The notes beneath the pieces were generated by a model, which saw nothing but the letters and a program-made list of their open reading frames with translations, was not told the DNA's origin and made no database searches. Made by a program: the position numbers and the translations under genes. This document shows, piece by piece, positions 48,972 through 61,013 of a stretch of 64,000 bases of DNA. Position 1 is the first letter of the stretch, and the number at the start of each line of letters is the position of its first letter. The stretch is from Hofstenia miamia (taxonomy: Eukaryota; Xenacoelomorpha; Acoela): the NCBI GenBank assembly GCA_004352715.1, contig SCFE01000044.1:1252684-1316683 (forward strand), read 5' to 3'.

Positions 48972-49124
48972 GTATCACATTCACAAAGTAATTAAACACA
49001 GTTGTGGTTTTGGTGTTAGTAGCTTCAACCTGATATGTAGCTGTGTCTGACAGTTTTCCTATTTGAACAGTAAAATTCACTCCACTTTCTCCAACTTCAA
49101 ACATCACTCTACTGTAGTCACCAC
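48972..49124 (-). CDS. Exon A: second half of a cysteine-less Ig domain
   Basis: 153-nt exon (2 + 50 codons + 1) from an AG acceptor (TTTAAG before 49124) to a GTAAGA donor at 48971, phase 1 on both sides. It reads GDYSRVMFEVGES, then VNFTVQIGKLSDTATYQVEA and a final strand VFNYFVNVI. SDTATYQVEATN is the usual strand-F signature D-x-A-x-Y-x-C with Val in place of Cys. It joins exon D in phase (split Ser codon). An acceptor 13 nt further in (CAG at 49112-49114) is an alternative but breaks the phase with D. A near-copy is exon A' at 63689-63841. Confidence 0.8.
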
Positions 49125-49219
49125 CTTAAATATGTCCTCGTTTAGTTCTATAGTACAAACTAAAGCTAAGCCAGAGATTTGGAATAGGAAAGTCATCTAT
49201 ATATATATATATATTTATA

Positions 49220-49646
49220 TTAGGTTGGCAACTAAGTTCTCGCCGTTTTTCAAATTTATTATGTTTTTAAATTATATTTAATCTATCTTATTTTTTCGAG
49301 TTAAATATGTCTGCTTATTTATTTTCAGATCATCAAATTGGAATGTCAAGTTGAGAAAAATGTGCCTGTACATCAACATGAAGCAACGCAAGGAATGACT
49401 TAGCCCGACCATGAAGCCAGCCTTCATCAGCGTAAAACGATGTTGTGTCTTTGGTGGGATTGGGAAGGGATTATTCATTATGAATTGTTGAAATGAATCA
49501 AATGGTTAACGCGGAACTCTATGTTCAACAGATGGACAGACTCAAAATGGCTATTCAGGAAAAAAGACCTAATATGGCAGCATGGTGTTCTTTTGATGCA
49601 TGATAACGCCCGCCCTCATATCGCGGGAACTTAGTTGCCAACCCAA
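49220..49646 (+). mobile_element. Internally deleted mariner element
   Basis: 427 bp bounded by inverted ends TTAGGTTGGCAACTAAGTTC (49220) and its near-complement (ending 49646), with TA on each side (49218-49219, 49647-49648). This is the classical mariner TIR. Inside, the plus strand keeps transposase pieces: KTMLCLWWDWEGIIHYELL (about 49436-49492) and MHDNARPHIA (about 49600-49627), the latter holding a catalytic Asp region. A full element is about 1.3 kb, so this is a deletion derivative, about 95 bp upstream of exon A. Confidence 0.85.
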
Positions 49647-50073
49647 TATATATATATGTATTTAGTTACCATAATAAGCAACAAAGCATGATAACATTAA
49701 ATTTATTCTAATGTGCATTCAGTAATTTTGTATAACAATGTAGTCAATTGTAAATATTTATTTCCGCATTTTTGTATTTCAAACCAAAATTAAAAATGAT
49801 TGTTTTCTATGCTATATTTGTATATTAATTAGCGCATCACAAAATGGTTAGAACCAAAACATTCCTGACATGCAAAGTATTTCCACACAAATTTAGTGTT
49901 GATAGGATGTACTGTTTCCTAGAGGGTGCCAAATCGTTCCCCCATTAATAACTGCTATGAAAAAATAGGGTTAACTCCTTACTACAGAGATTACCTTGCT
50001 TGTGTGATAGGGCAGAGATCCCCGCACGGTCCCATCCCGCATGCGGGGCGGGTCCTAATTTCAATCCCCGTGG

Positions 50074-50490
50074 GGTTTCAGCTGATCCAGTGATGCTCGT
50101 TATATGCATTTGATGAATACTAAATTGTCTCGTTTTGGCAGGTATTCCCACGTGAACTCCCATGCCTGCTTTAGTAGGCAGCTGCCTTGGTTAAACAATA
50201 GACACTATTTAGTTCAGACCTTTGGTAATCTATACATTGTTTTTCAGATCGTGCTATTGCTTATAATTACTCATAACTGCCATCTAAATCACAGTGCATG
50301 GAGCTCTTTTGACTACTTTATAGTAGATACTATGCTCTCATGCTGTTATTACTATATTACCATTGTTCTAATAACTCTGATTATGCTAGATGGTGACCGA
50401 CGACTGTTAAAAGAACACAACTTTGAAATGGTTCTCAAACTTTTCAAGAAAAAACTCTTTGTGAAAACTTCGACATCTTTTTGAACTCAT
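50074..50490 (+). repeat. 5' LTR (partial) of ORF3-family element 3
   Basis: 50074-50400 matches 58227-58545 (GTTTCAGCTGATCCAGTGATGCTC and following). 50280-50500 matches 28580-28830 of element 2, ending at CATAAGTTATTCATTAC. Upstream of 50074 the two LTRs differ, so the 5' LTR is truncated or interrupted. A GC-rich stretch with the palindrome CCCGCATGCGGG lies just outside, at 50036-50047. Confidence 0.65.
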
Positions 50491-51302
50491 AAGTTATTCA
50501 TTACTAACAAAACTTCATCAAATCCATTACCTATTTACTATTCATTTGTAAATTCTATGAAAGGACTTGCTTGCTTAATCATACAGCCCTGACAAATTGT
50601 GGATTTATTAATGCAATATACCCCTCTCCAATCTGTGTTTTCATAAAAGAAAATGACTCACTATAGTGCTCCTACTCTAAAGGCCTTAATGAAATTTGAA
50701 CTTATGGCACTAGTAATAAATCAATCAGAAAAACTTAACGAAATGGAGACCAAATTGTAATCACTGTAAAACCAACTCACAATATCCATTCAGTCAGAAA
50801 ACAATACCAACTATGTTTCACAGGAACAGTTCTCTGTCTTTGACACAAAGGTCTTACTACACAACAATTATGAACTGGAAAACAAAAAATAACTCACTTC
50901 CAAAACATCAAAAGAGTTGCCTGCATGCTCACATCTTGAACCTAATTGAATTCAAATTAATTAAACTAGATAACAATGAATAATATCTTACCCCAGGTTG
51001 CACTGTTTTTGATAATGATTCTTTTGATGACAAGTATACTTCTCCTGCAATATCACGCACACAACCTAAACAAATACTTAAATCTAATGTTAATTATAAA
51101 CACTGGTCTATTAACATTGCTAGTTTGTCTTTAGATAATTTCTCTGATGAAATGCAAAGCTGTCAGAACAAGCCCAAGGAGAAGCACTCAACAGAGCAAA
51201 GCTTATCTGCACTCACCAATTACCCCTGTATCTGCCTGCAGGATGTTCTCAGACACCTACAGCTTACTTGAGCCTACCTCAGACGTCTCTAGCTGCAGGA
51301 CA

Positions 51303-51840
51303 TTCTCAGCTACCAATCACGAGCAACCTAAGACCAGCTCCTCCACTATATCATGAAAAAGGGTGGGCGCATCCACATCTCATTCAAAGATACCTGTTAA
51401 ACACTGGATACTCACATCTATCTCTACTGAAACGTCCTCAATGTCCAGCAGTCGCCAAGACATCTGCTTCCAAACACTCCAACAACAAATGTCAACAGTA
51501 GAAGGCGAACTGCCACATCTCTACTTTATAGTTACAAGACGCAGCAGGTAAGTCATCCACAACAACATTTCAGAAGCAAAGTGAGACACAATCTTGCAAA
51601 GGGTGGGTGCTTCCACTTCTACATTGAAAATACCAGTAAAATGATGAATTCTCACCACTCAGTCTAAGCAAACATCATCACCCTCTAGTAGCCACCAAGA
51701 CATTCACTACCAAAACCTTCAACAACACATGTCAATAGTAGAAGGCAAAGCTCTTCACCCTTACTTCATAGCCTCCTAACACTGCAAATACGTCAGACAC
51801 AACAACATCTCCACAGAAACTCAGGCATCAATCTTGAAAA
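51303..51840 (+). repeat. Diverged tandem duplication of ~245 bp in element 3
   Basis: 51352-51597 and 51598-51840 are tandem copies, alike over their whole length but well diverged (AAAGGGTGGGCGCATCCAC against AAAGGGTGGGTGCTTCCAC). Only the first copy is nearly identical to 31486-31732 of element 2. Confidence 0.7.
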
Positions 51841-53763
51841 TACGTTCAATCTGAGAAAATACAATATCCAGTGATATACTCCCCACAATAATCAATGCGG
51901 ACAAACATCCACAAATCAACATGATAATTTTCTAGCCAGAAAACTTCCTAGCAAAACTCATCTGAGACAATCTATACAGTACCATTCACATAACTTTAAG
52001 CAACAACATTTTCCTGAAGAACATTCTCAAACTGATTAAAATCAGAAACAAATGCAAATGGCTGGACTGCATCAACATTAACTGAGAGTCACTCAACATT
52101 GTTTATATATTAAAGCTGCAATATAAAGCAGACATAAAGATGATTCAATGTATTAATTTCATACTAGTCAAATCCCACACATCAAAATAAACATTAACTT
52201 CATTTACATCAATAAGAATCACTTATTTCAGACAACATTCTTAATCTAGAAAGCTACTTCAAATACTTCTGTATCATAAGAAAAACTACTCTAGCATGAA
52301 CTGCTATCAATCAAGAAAAATCAATCACAAAACTCATCTTAATCAACATACTGATGCACAGATTCATGCCACAGTCCCACATCATCACAGAACAAAGGCT
52401 AGCAATTCATACAATGCAGCAAGCACAAACATCAGAGATCATAGATTCAATCTAGCTCCCCATCAACATCACCACAATGTACACACAATTTCGCATTCAA
52501 ACAAAACCAGGACACCATAAACAACACCAATGAATGATGGTCCCTCCTTCAAGCTACACAACACCTTGAAGAGCAATGGCCCACAATAAACATCAAATCT
52601 CCATCAACAAACTACAGTACTTGGATCAAAAAAACTTCTCACTGACATCAGTCAAGCAGCTGACTTCAAATACAAAAAAGACTTTTCCCATGAGCTATTC
52701 TCAGATAAACAAATCCTGGAAGTATTCACCACCTTGGCTCTATGGCTGTTATCCATATATTTCACAGATAACTATGACTTAGAGATCACAATCTCCAAAC
52801 TGAAGAGATTCGCACTGACCCAGAAAAAACGTTATGAAATTGCTATAGAGTCCACATCTTGCAAAGTCAAAAACTGGCTCCTCCATCTGATGCACATAGT
52901 CACCTCTCCACTCAAACACCACTAGTAAGACAGCTCTACCTACTAAAAGCATATCATCAGATTTATAAATAAGGAACAACCAATTGGTCTTACCCCCTGA
53001 TAATTCTACAGAACAACCTTGGCATTCATGTGGGGTACAACATCCAAAACTCATTTCCAGATATCTATGGATATCAAGTCTGCACAGCACTCAATCATAG
53101 ATGCAACTCTGTTGAAAACACAACATTAAAGAGAAAAACTACAATCTCTTCCAGTACCTCCAATCCAACTACCCAGAAATAACCTACAGTACAGAATTTT
53201 CATGGTCAATTTGAACCTGTATGTGTAACAACACTACTTCCAAAAACCACAATCACTATAGAAGAGGAAGAAAAACTCTTATCAACCTCAACCATACAAT
53301 TATCTCCTTCTATACAGCAACTACTAGACAAATTCACAAATGAGATGCTCACAAAAACAGAAGTCATTCAAACACCAACATGGATAAGAGCTGAAAATCA
53401 GAAATTGCTTTTGGACAAATCAACCCTGAACACCAAAACTCAAGTACAAATCATCCCAATCCACTTCACTCCTGATAAAATATATTGAAATAATAAAAGT
53501 GAACCTCTTCACAGAATCGTACACCAAAAGAGATTTTGAGCTGCTCATGATGCCAAACCAACAGATTGCCTTTGATGTTTAATGCACCTCAACACAATTC
53601 CTGCTACCATGCAAGCTCAAACAACCACTCATGCAAACTTCACGCCTAGGCATATTGACCATAAATCACTCAACTATCTAGTAACATTCAGAATAGCTCA
53701 AATCACAGATACCACTGGTCACTGGCATCAACTTGACAGTCAAATCTTGAAATACAACTTGGA

Positions 53764-55802
53764 CTAGAGAACATTATAAAGGAATCTACACATAACAATA
53801 ATATTTTAGATCTAATTTTAATGGATGTGGACTTAAGGGATAACTATAAAGCATCAACATTTGCCCCTTTGGGTTATTAAAAACACAGAGTTTGTTCAGC
53901 TATTCCAAAACTTGAAATTAAGTCATCAAATTCCAGCAAATGTGTAGTTTACAACATGAGAAAGAGCTTTGTAGACGCATTCTGTCAAAAAATGTTGAAT
54001 AGCAACTTTGAAGTAATGTACAAAGTATCAAATATAGATGAAAAAACGGATATTTTTATAGTCTATTAAAGCATGCAATGAATGTTATACCCCAAGAGCA
54101 TGTTAAAATATCTACTAAAGACCCCCTCCCCATGGATGACACCTAAAATTAAAGCAATAGAAGCAAAAAGGCTCAAAGAGTGCAATCCTGACAAAATTGA
54201 GCATTATAAAAATAAATTGGTGAAAGAAATCAAAAATGCAAAATACCTCAGGTATGTGGACTGTAACAAATGAATTAAAGAACCCCAAATATAGACATCA
54301 GAATACACTAACAGAAGATTGTATTAATAAAATTGCAGATGTATTCTCTAATTTTATGTCTAACAAAGATGATAAAGAAATACAGTTTTATTTGGATGAT
54401 AGTTGGATGCCTCTTACAACTCCATATGACTTCTACTGCTATTTGAGTAAACTAAATACCAGGAAAGCCAAAGGATATGATAATATTCCAACAAAACTAT
54501 ACAAAGCCACTGCACTGGAACTTGCGGTCCCGATTTGTTACCTTATAAATTGCTGTATTCAGGAATGTGCAGTTCCAAGTCAATGGAAAAAAGTGTTAAT
54601 TAGTCTGATTCCCAAAATAACTAGGCTAACACCTTATGACTATCATCCAATTTCTCTGATCAGTTTACCAGTTAAATACTTAGAAGAAATCTTGTGTAGC
54701 AGTCACAAAATTATTTCTCTGATTCGGATAATTCCCAATTTGCATATAAAAATTAGTGATCCACAGCAATTGCTCTGATGAAATCTTAGATAATGTAATA
54801 TGCTTTGTAGATGCGGCAATTCTGTGCTGTTACAATGTTTTGATTTCAGCAAAGCTTTTGATAGTATTCCTCGTGTACTCTTACTGAAAAAACTTGTTGA
54901 TTTAAATTTCCCTTTAGGGTTCATCAAAATGTTATAGAACTACTTAACTGATCGATATTTCTACATTAAAATTGGTAATAAATAGAGCAAATGTTACCGT
55001 ATTACGAGAGGTGTTCCACAAGGATCACTTTTGGGACCGAAACTGTTTATTGCTTTTGTTGCAGATCTGCAAGTTTCTATATACGGAAATACATTCGTTA
55101 AATATGCTGATGATTTGAATTCCATAACCCCAATAAAAAATACACTCATTAAAACAGAGTTTGAACATATACAAGAATGGTCATTAAAAAATCTGTGCAA
55201 GTTGAATACAACAAAATCTAAACAAATGATTTTTGGGAGCAAGATATATTCTCTTCCTGATGACCTGGAAATTGTATCTACATATAAATTGCTTGGATTA
55301 ATTATTAATCAAAATCTAAAGTGGGATGACCATGTAAATTATATTTGTCTCAAAGCCTCAAAACAGCTACATTGTTTAAGAATAATTAGACCTGTGGTTT
55401 CAGATAAATTCATATACTAAGTTTTTCAATCTATTGTGCTCAGTATTTTTTATTATGCTGCTGTGGTATTTGTACAATTGCCTGATAAATTGAACAAAAG
55501 AATTCAGCTTGTTTGTAACCGTGCTTTACGAATTATAGACCAACCAAGAAACATTCAAATAGAATTTCGTAAAATAGCAATGCAACTATTTCAAAAATTT
55601 ATATAATCGTCCCTTACATAGAAAAATTCCAGTTAAGCTACATTTTTCTAGAAAATACATAATTGAAAAGCATCATACTCAAATGCATAGTTCTCAATTT
55701 TTTATTTTCAGTGCTCAGTATTTTAATAGTTATTCATTTTAATATTTAATATGAAAACTTGTTATTTAAAATGTATAATATACATTCTGCTACTACTACT
55801 AC
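53764..55802 (+). mobile_element. LINE inserted into ORF3 of element 3
   Basis: A 5'-truncated non-LTR retrotransposon. It starts within the endonuclease end (NNNILDLILMD, about 53798-53830) and ends at a (CTA)n tail (about 55788-55800). RT motifs are KAKGYDNIPTKLY (about 54463), ISLISLPVKYLE (about 54650), FDFSKAFDSIP in another frame (about 54838), GVPQGSLLGPKLF (about 55010) and an intact Y-A-D-D at 55103-55114. Several stops and frameshifts break the frame. ORF3 homology resumes directly after the tail, so the insertion is younger than element 3. Confidence 0.8.
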
Positions 55803-56127
55803 AAATCGCCACTCCAACGAGTTCTGCATTTCACCTCTCATAATCAGTATTCCAATCATCATCCCCTATTCAAAGGACAAGTCAGTCACACCAATCAAAC
55901 GCAAATTCCATCATACAAACTGTACTATAACACAGCCCAAGACATCATGAAATTCAAAAGAACCAAACTATTCAGAGACATTGCTAAGACACTCAGAGAT
56001 CATGATCAAGGATATCGCCTACTTGTTGATACCAAAAACACCTGAGGATGTTTACAAAAAAGGACTATACCAATACGACAGCAAATAACCAATCTAAAGA
56101 CAAAACTAAACAAAAAGAAAATAATGT

Positions 56128-57312
56128 CACTTACCTTTTTTGCTGGCAGTAATCCCAAGAAACACAAGTTTGCGGGCCGCTGGCGGTTTCTTAGCGTTCT
56201 TGCAGTCCAGTGGCGGAAACTATTATCGCTGTCATACCGCCGTCGGGCAGCCAGTGATATTAGAGCACCACACTATGTGCTTGTAGGTATAAGCAGTTTC
56301 AGCATTTAGTATCAAAAAACATAAAATTTTGTAAATTTTGCCAAACAGTTATGTATCTTGTCAATTAATTTGATTGTATTTTGCGTAAGTGCATCTTTTT
56401 TTCTATCTATAGATGAAAAAGTGTTTTCCAATTGTAATAGTTATTATATTTCTCAGAAATAAGTTTTTTGTTCTAAAAAATTGTCATTCTTTTTTATTTT
56501 TAGCATTTTTCTCGCTACTTAAATAACGTCTATGATAAATGTATAAAAGTAATGGGATGGATGTAATATTCCACCATAATTGATGTATCCTAGCAATACA
56601 TTTAATAATGATCCATATTATTATGCTTTGAATTTTGAATTATTATTTGAAATAATAATATTTATCAAAATTTTGTTGTGCTAATATTCTACTATTTTGC
56701 AAGCAACTAATTTCATATTATTACAAATTTACGCTGTAAGGACATACCCAATCTGCATAAAGCCATAAATTGCTAAAAATTTAATATAGCTTTAAATATT
56801 AGTTTACATTCTTAAATATTCATTGAAATCGACTACCTATTTTTAGTATTCATAATTTTTTTCGGAATTACATTTACCATCGTTGTGCGGTAAAGTATGA
56901 ATTAAATAGTATCTTTACTTCGAGCATAGAATGGTTTGCACTCTACACCGAATAATTTTCTTCTTTTGAGTGTAAAAATGATATAGTTATTATTAAAATT
57001 TATCTTTAATAACTTTAGTCTTTTTTTAAAAAAAAATTTCTAAGCATTTTAACATCTTTTCCTGGGGTAATTTCCCACGTAGCCAAATACTGGTGGACCA
57101 CCAGTGGTCCACCAGTGGCAGATACGGTGGCCCAAAATTTAAATTTGATATGTTATAAATTAACAGCATTTAAATTACGATTTTTGACAGTGGGCCGCCA
57201 ACGATTTCCTGTTTGGCGGCCAAATGGCGGGGTGTGTTGCAAAATCGGACAGCTTACCGCCATCCATTTCCTGCTGCTTTCCGCAAGCGGCACGCCAACT
57301 TTTTGTTAACAG
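56128..57312. mobile_element. GC-rich repeat element(s) inserted in element 3
   Basis: ORF3 similarity stops near 56125 and resumes near 57320. Both edges of the insert carry GC-rich, imperfectly palindromic sequence with repeated TGGCGG/CCGCC words (56160-56240 and 57180-57300), while the middle is AT-rich. At 57072-57130 TTCCCACGTAGCCAAATAC and a GATACGGTGG block match, in inverted orientation, 61196-61243. It is probably one non-autonomous DNA transposon or a nest of two. No transposase is readable. Confidence 0.5.
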
Positions 57313-57814
57313 GGAATGACATCATCTGGGCCAACATTCTCCAGGAAGATCTGTGATATTACAATGCGTTGAGATAGTAATGATGATCTGCGCCAAGGTC
57401 AACAATCCTAATCAGATGACAGAGGACCTCATCCTAATAAACATAAACTTTCTTTACAAAAACACATACTACCACCAATCGCTTACCTCAATAATGTTCC
57501 AATTCTTCTTCCCAGATGAAAATTGGACACAACAATGGCCAACACTTCTAACGTGGACGCCAAAATGACGCTAATGATCGCCCTAAAGGGTCAGAAACTC
57601 TACTGTTTATTTTACGACATCTTTCAGTGAAGACATAGCAACCTACGCCAATCAATGTTTCAGCAAAAGCAAAACGACTCAAATCAAATCCTTATAATAA
57701 CTGAGTAGAGAAGAAGACATTGCCAACATCATGTGGGAAGATACCAGAATCCTAAAACTTTTAGACGACAACTGCAAACTTATTCAACAACCATCCCACT
57801 AAACTCTTCAGATT

Positions 57815-58545
57815 CACATGCCGTCTGGGCAGCATTGGGTGGTTGTATAGCATCAGCAACCTTAGTTTTCCATTCTCTATAGCTCTTATCACATTTCCAC
57901 GATCGCCACACATACGATATTGACACTAGGCATTGCAAAGTCTCTAATAAACTGACGTCATGTGTTTTTATTTTAGTTCTGCCATTGGCAGGTAGTTGTG
58001 TGCTATTTACGTTCAGTTACTTTATGTTATAAATAGGGTAAACTTTTGCACGATTTTTAATAAAAATTTTAGTTCTGTTTAGTTTGGTCATAATTCTTAC
58101 TAGCCTATTATCCTGGATAGTCATGAGCAGCTAAACTTGCTACGGAGATGAGGGGGTTGCGCAGCAGGTCATTCAGCTACAGGATGTTCTCGGCGGTCTG
58201 GTCACTGCACAAGCTAGTTCCTGTCCAGGGTTTCAGCTGATCCAGTGATGCTCATTATAGGCATTTGATGAATACTAAGTGGTCTCGCTTTGGCAGGTAT
58301 TGCCACGTGAACTGTCCTGTTTCCTCTAGTAGACAGCTGCCTTGGTTAAACAATAGACACTATTTAGTCCAGACCTTTGGTAATCCATACATTGTTTCGC
58401 GGATCATGCTATTGCTTATAACTACTCGAAACTGCCCTGTAAGGCACGGTGCATGGAGCTCTTGTGCCTATTTGATAGTAGATACTACGCTCTCATCCTG
58501 TTATTACTATAATACTATTGTTCTAATAACTCTGACGATGCTAGA
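57815..58545 (+). repeat. 3' LTR of element 3 with TATA box and poly(A) signal
   Basis: It follows the ORF3 end. It contains a TATAAATA box at 58028-58035 and AATAAA at 58059-58064. 58227-58545 matches the 5' LTR at 50074-50400, and the copy breaks off in a (TA)n tract (58546-58577). The stretch around 57951-58110 is shared with element 2's LTR. The left boundary is approximate. Confidence 0.6.
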
Positions 58546-58581
<36 letters not shown>

Positions 58582-58639
58582 TAAAAATCTAGGTTTTTGC
58601 AAATATTTTTGAAATGTTTTGTATATTATTTTATTTGGT

Positions 58640-58825
58640 CTGTATAATCCATGGGTAAAACATCATTGAAATTGTTGTAAAAATCAAAAGTAAATCTCAC
58701 TGGATATCTTTACACCATTTCTCTTTACGACGACTTGCTTTGGCTTGGGAATACTATTAATTATAAAAAAAATTTATGCTGTCTTTCTAAACCGTTTTGA
58801 ATCAGTACGCCATAGTCAAAAGCAA
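58640..58825 (-). pseudogene. Pseudo-exon D', broken duplicate of exon D
   Basis: 58580-58825 is homologous to 59419-59665, that is to exon D and its downstream intron. Relative to exon D it has lost one base in the A/T run near 58765-58775, which shifts the frame and brings in a stop. It also lacks the acceptor and the first codons, because the mariner remnant starts at 58826. The donor GTGAGA is kept. It cannot encode the half-domain. Confidence 0.75.
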
Positions 58826-59418
58826 AACAATCGTTAGCTTTGTTCAGATCCCACAGTTGTGGTATTAGGAATGGTGTCAAATCAAGGTGATGTGATGCCT
58901 CCATACATCTTTCCCAAGGGTTTAAGAGTGAATACAGATGCCTACATCAAAGTTTTGAACACCTTTGTAAAGCCACTACCTCTTTCAGTAAGATGGTGCA
59001 CCTTCTCATAACTCACATTCTACCCAATCATGGCTTCGTGAGAATGTTTCTGAATTCTGGGAACAAGAAGTTTGGCCGACTAGTAGTTCAGATTGCAATC
59101 ATTTGGATTATTATGTATGGGCAATGTTAGACCGAGATGTTGATAAAACAGCCCATAACAATGTTGAATCAAATATAGTCAGTCTGAACCAAGCAATGTC
59201 AAAGTTACCCAAGGAAAATGTCGTGGCAGCATGTAGAATATTTAGGTCTCGGATCGAAGCAGTGGTGTCTGAAGAAGGTGATTTTTTTTAGTAATATAAA
59301 AGAATACAAATTAATGAATGTACCCACAAAATTATAAGAAATTATTTACTAAAATAAAATTTTTATGCAGTTTTTATTTTATTAAATTAATTTGCCAATT
59401 TATCTGTTACACCCTATA
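58826..59418 (+). mobile_element. 5'-truncated mariner element with transposase C-terminus
   Basis: The plus strand reads GMVSNQGDVMPPYIFPKGLR (about 58872-58930), then after a frameshifted part SDCNHLDYYVWAML, with the third catalytic Asp (about 59100-59125), and ends FRSRIEAVVSEEGDFF at a TAG near 59291. These are the C-terminal half of a DD34D mariner transposase. The right end is probably TTACACCCTATA (about 59407-59418). No left end is present. The element sits exactly between the duplicated exon D blocks. Confidence 0.75.
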
Positions 59419-59545
59419 TATATTGTTTGAAAATAAATTTATTTAGGCTTTTGAATTTTTTTCGAATGTCGTTTTATATTATCTTCTGCAAATCCATTAG
59501 TAAAATATCATTAACATTTTTTATAAAAATCAAAGCAAATCTCAC

Positions 59546-59689
59546 TTGATATCTTTACACCATTTCTCTTTACGACGACTTGCTTTGGCTTGGGAATACT
59601 ATTAATTTTAAAAAAAACTTTATGCTGTCTTTCTAATCCGTTTGGAATCGATACGCCATAGTCAGTTGGACTGGTAAATACAGGTGGAC
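59546..59689 (-). CDS. Exon D: first half of a cysteine-less Ig domain
   Basis: 144-nt exon (2 + 47 codons + 1) from an AG acceptor (TAGTTTAG, 59690-59691) to GTGAGA at 59545, phase 1 on both sides. It reads PPVFTSPTDYGVSIPNG, then HKVFFKINSIPKPKQVV and VKRNGVKIS. This is the strand A-C layout of an I-set Ig domain (P-x-P-x-x-x-W-x-K-N-G), but Phe/Lys stand at the strand-B Cys and Val at the Trp. Joined to exon A (split Ser codon) it completes one domain. The acceptor is short on pyrimidines. Exon A' upstream ends in phase 1, also compatible. Confidence 0.75.
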
Positions 59690-60013
59690 CTAAACTAGAG
59701 TGAGGTTATTATTCGAACATTAAAATTGCAAATGAGTTACTGGAGGAAAATACTTAGTACTGTTCTATTCAAAATATCATTCAACTGCAGTGGAGACATT
59801 CAAAATGTCATTTGTAAGAAGAGTCACATTCAATGGGTAAGGAATTAAAATAACGCAAACTTTTACTCAAAATACGAATATGTTAATTTCATCATAGCCA
59901 CAAGACCAAATCCAAAAGATTGTCTTCAATAGGTTAGTGGCTTCTTCAGCTATACCCCGGTAAGAACGATGACTTTCCGGAAACTCTACACACTATTTGC
60001 CAATCCAATCACT

Positions 60014-61013
60014 NNNNNNNNNNNNNNNNNNNNNNNNNNNNNNNNNNNNNNNNNNNNNNNNNNNNNNNNNNNNNNNNNNNNNNNNNNNNNNNNNNNNNNN
60101 NNNNNNNNNNNNNNNNNNNNNNNNNNNNNNNNNNNNNNNNNNNNNNNNNNNNNNNNNNNNNNNNNNNNNNNNNNNNNNNNNNNNNNNNNNNNNNNNNNNN
60201 NNNNNNNNNNNNNNNNNNNNNNNNNNNNNNNNNNNNNNNNNNNNNNNNNNNNNNNNNNNNNNNNNNNNNNNNNNNNNNNNNNNNNNNNNNNNNNNNNNNN
60301 NNNNNNNNNNNNNNNNNNNNNNNNNNNNNNNNNNNNNNNNNNNNNNNNNNNNNNNNNNNNNNNNNNNNNNNNNNNNNNNNNNNNNNNNNNNNNNNNNNNN
60401 NNNNNNNNNNNNNNNNNNNNNNNNNNNNNNNNNNNNNNNNNNNNNNNNNNNNNNNNNNNNNNNNNNNNNNNNNNNNNNNNNNNNNNNNNNNNNNNNNNNN
60501 NNNNNNNNNNNNNNNNNNNNNNNNNNNNNNNNNNNNNNNNNNNNNNNNNNNNNNNNNNNNNNNNNNNNNNNNNNNNNNNNNNNNNNNNNNNNNNNNNNNN
60601 NNNNNNNNNNNNNNNNNNNNNNNNNNNNNNNNNNNNNNNNNNNNNNNNNNNNNNNNNNNNNNNNNNNNNNNNNNNNNNNNNNNNNNNNNNNNNNNNNNNN
60701 NNNNNNNNNNNNNNNNNNNNNNNNNNNNNNNNNNNNNNNNNNNNNNNNNNNNNNNNNNNNNNNNNNNNNNNNNNNNNNNNNNNNNNNNNNNNNNNNNNNN
60801 NNNNNNNNNNNNNNNNNNNNNNNNNNNNNNNNNNNNNNNNNNNNNNNNNNNNNNNNNNNNNNNNNNNNNNNNNNNNNNNNNNNNNNNNNNNNNNNNNNNN
60901 NNNNNNNNNNNNNNNNNNNNNNNNNNNNNNNNNNNNNNNNNNNNNNNNNNNNNNNNNNNNNNNNNNNNNNNNNNNNNNNNNNNNNNNNNNNNNNNNNNNN
61001 NNNNNNNNNNNNN
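60014..61013. other. 1000-N scaffold gap
   Basis: A run of exactly 1000 N. Any open frame across it is meaningless. Confidence 0.99.

Larger units (their letters stand above)
50890..57800 (+). pseudogene. Integrase end and ORF3 of element 3, interrupted by two insertions
   Basis: This third copy retains only the last piece of integrase (YLTPGCTVFDND near 50990-51020) and ORF3. Matching blocks to copy 1 are QWPTINIKSP (about 52577), KVNLFTESYT (about 53498), ISIPIIIP (about 55845), VNNPNQMTED (about 57395) and NTSNVDAKMTLMIALKGQKLY (about 57540-57605, given here only in outline). ORF3 ends near 57800, shortly before the 3' LTR, as in copy 1. A LINE (53764-55802) and a GC-rich element (56128-57312) are inserted into it. 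Many stops make it non-functional. Conservation is clearest in the last 150 codons. Confidence 0.6.

Noticed and set aside
50036-50047. GC palindrome CCCGCATGCGGG, considered as part of a tRNA or a SINE promoter
   Set aside because: No A and B boxes or cloverleaf could be assembled around it. It is probably a chance or LTR-flank hairpin.
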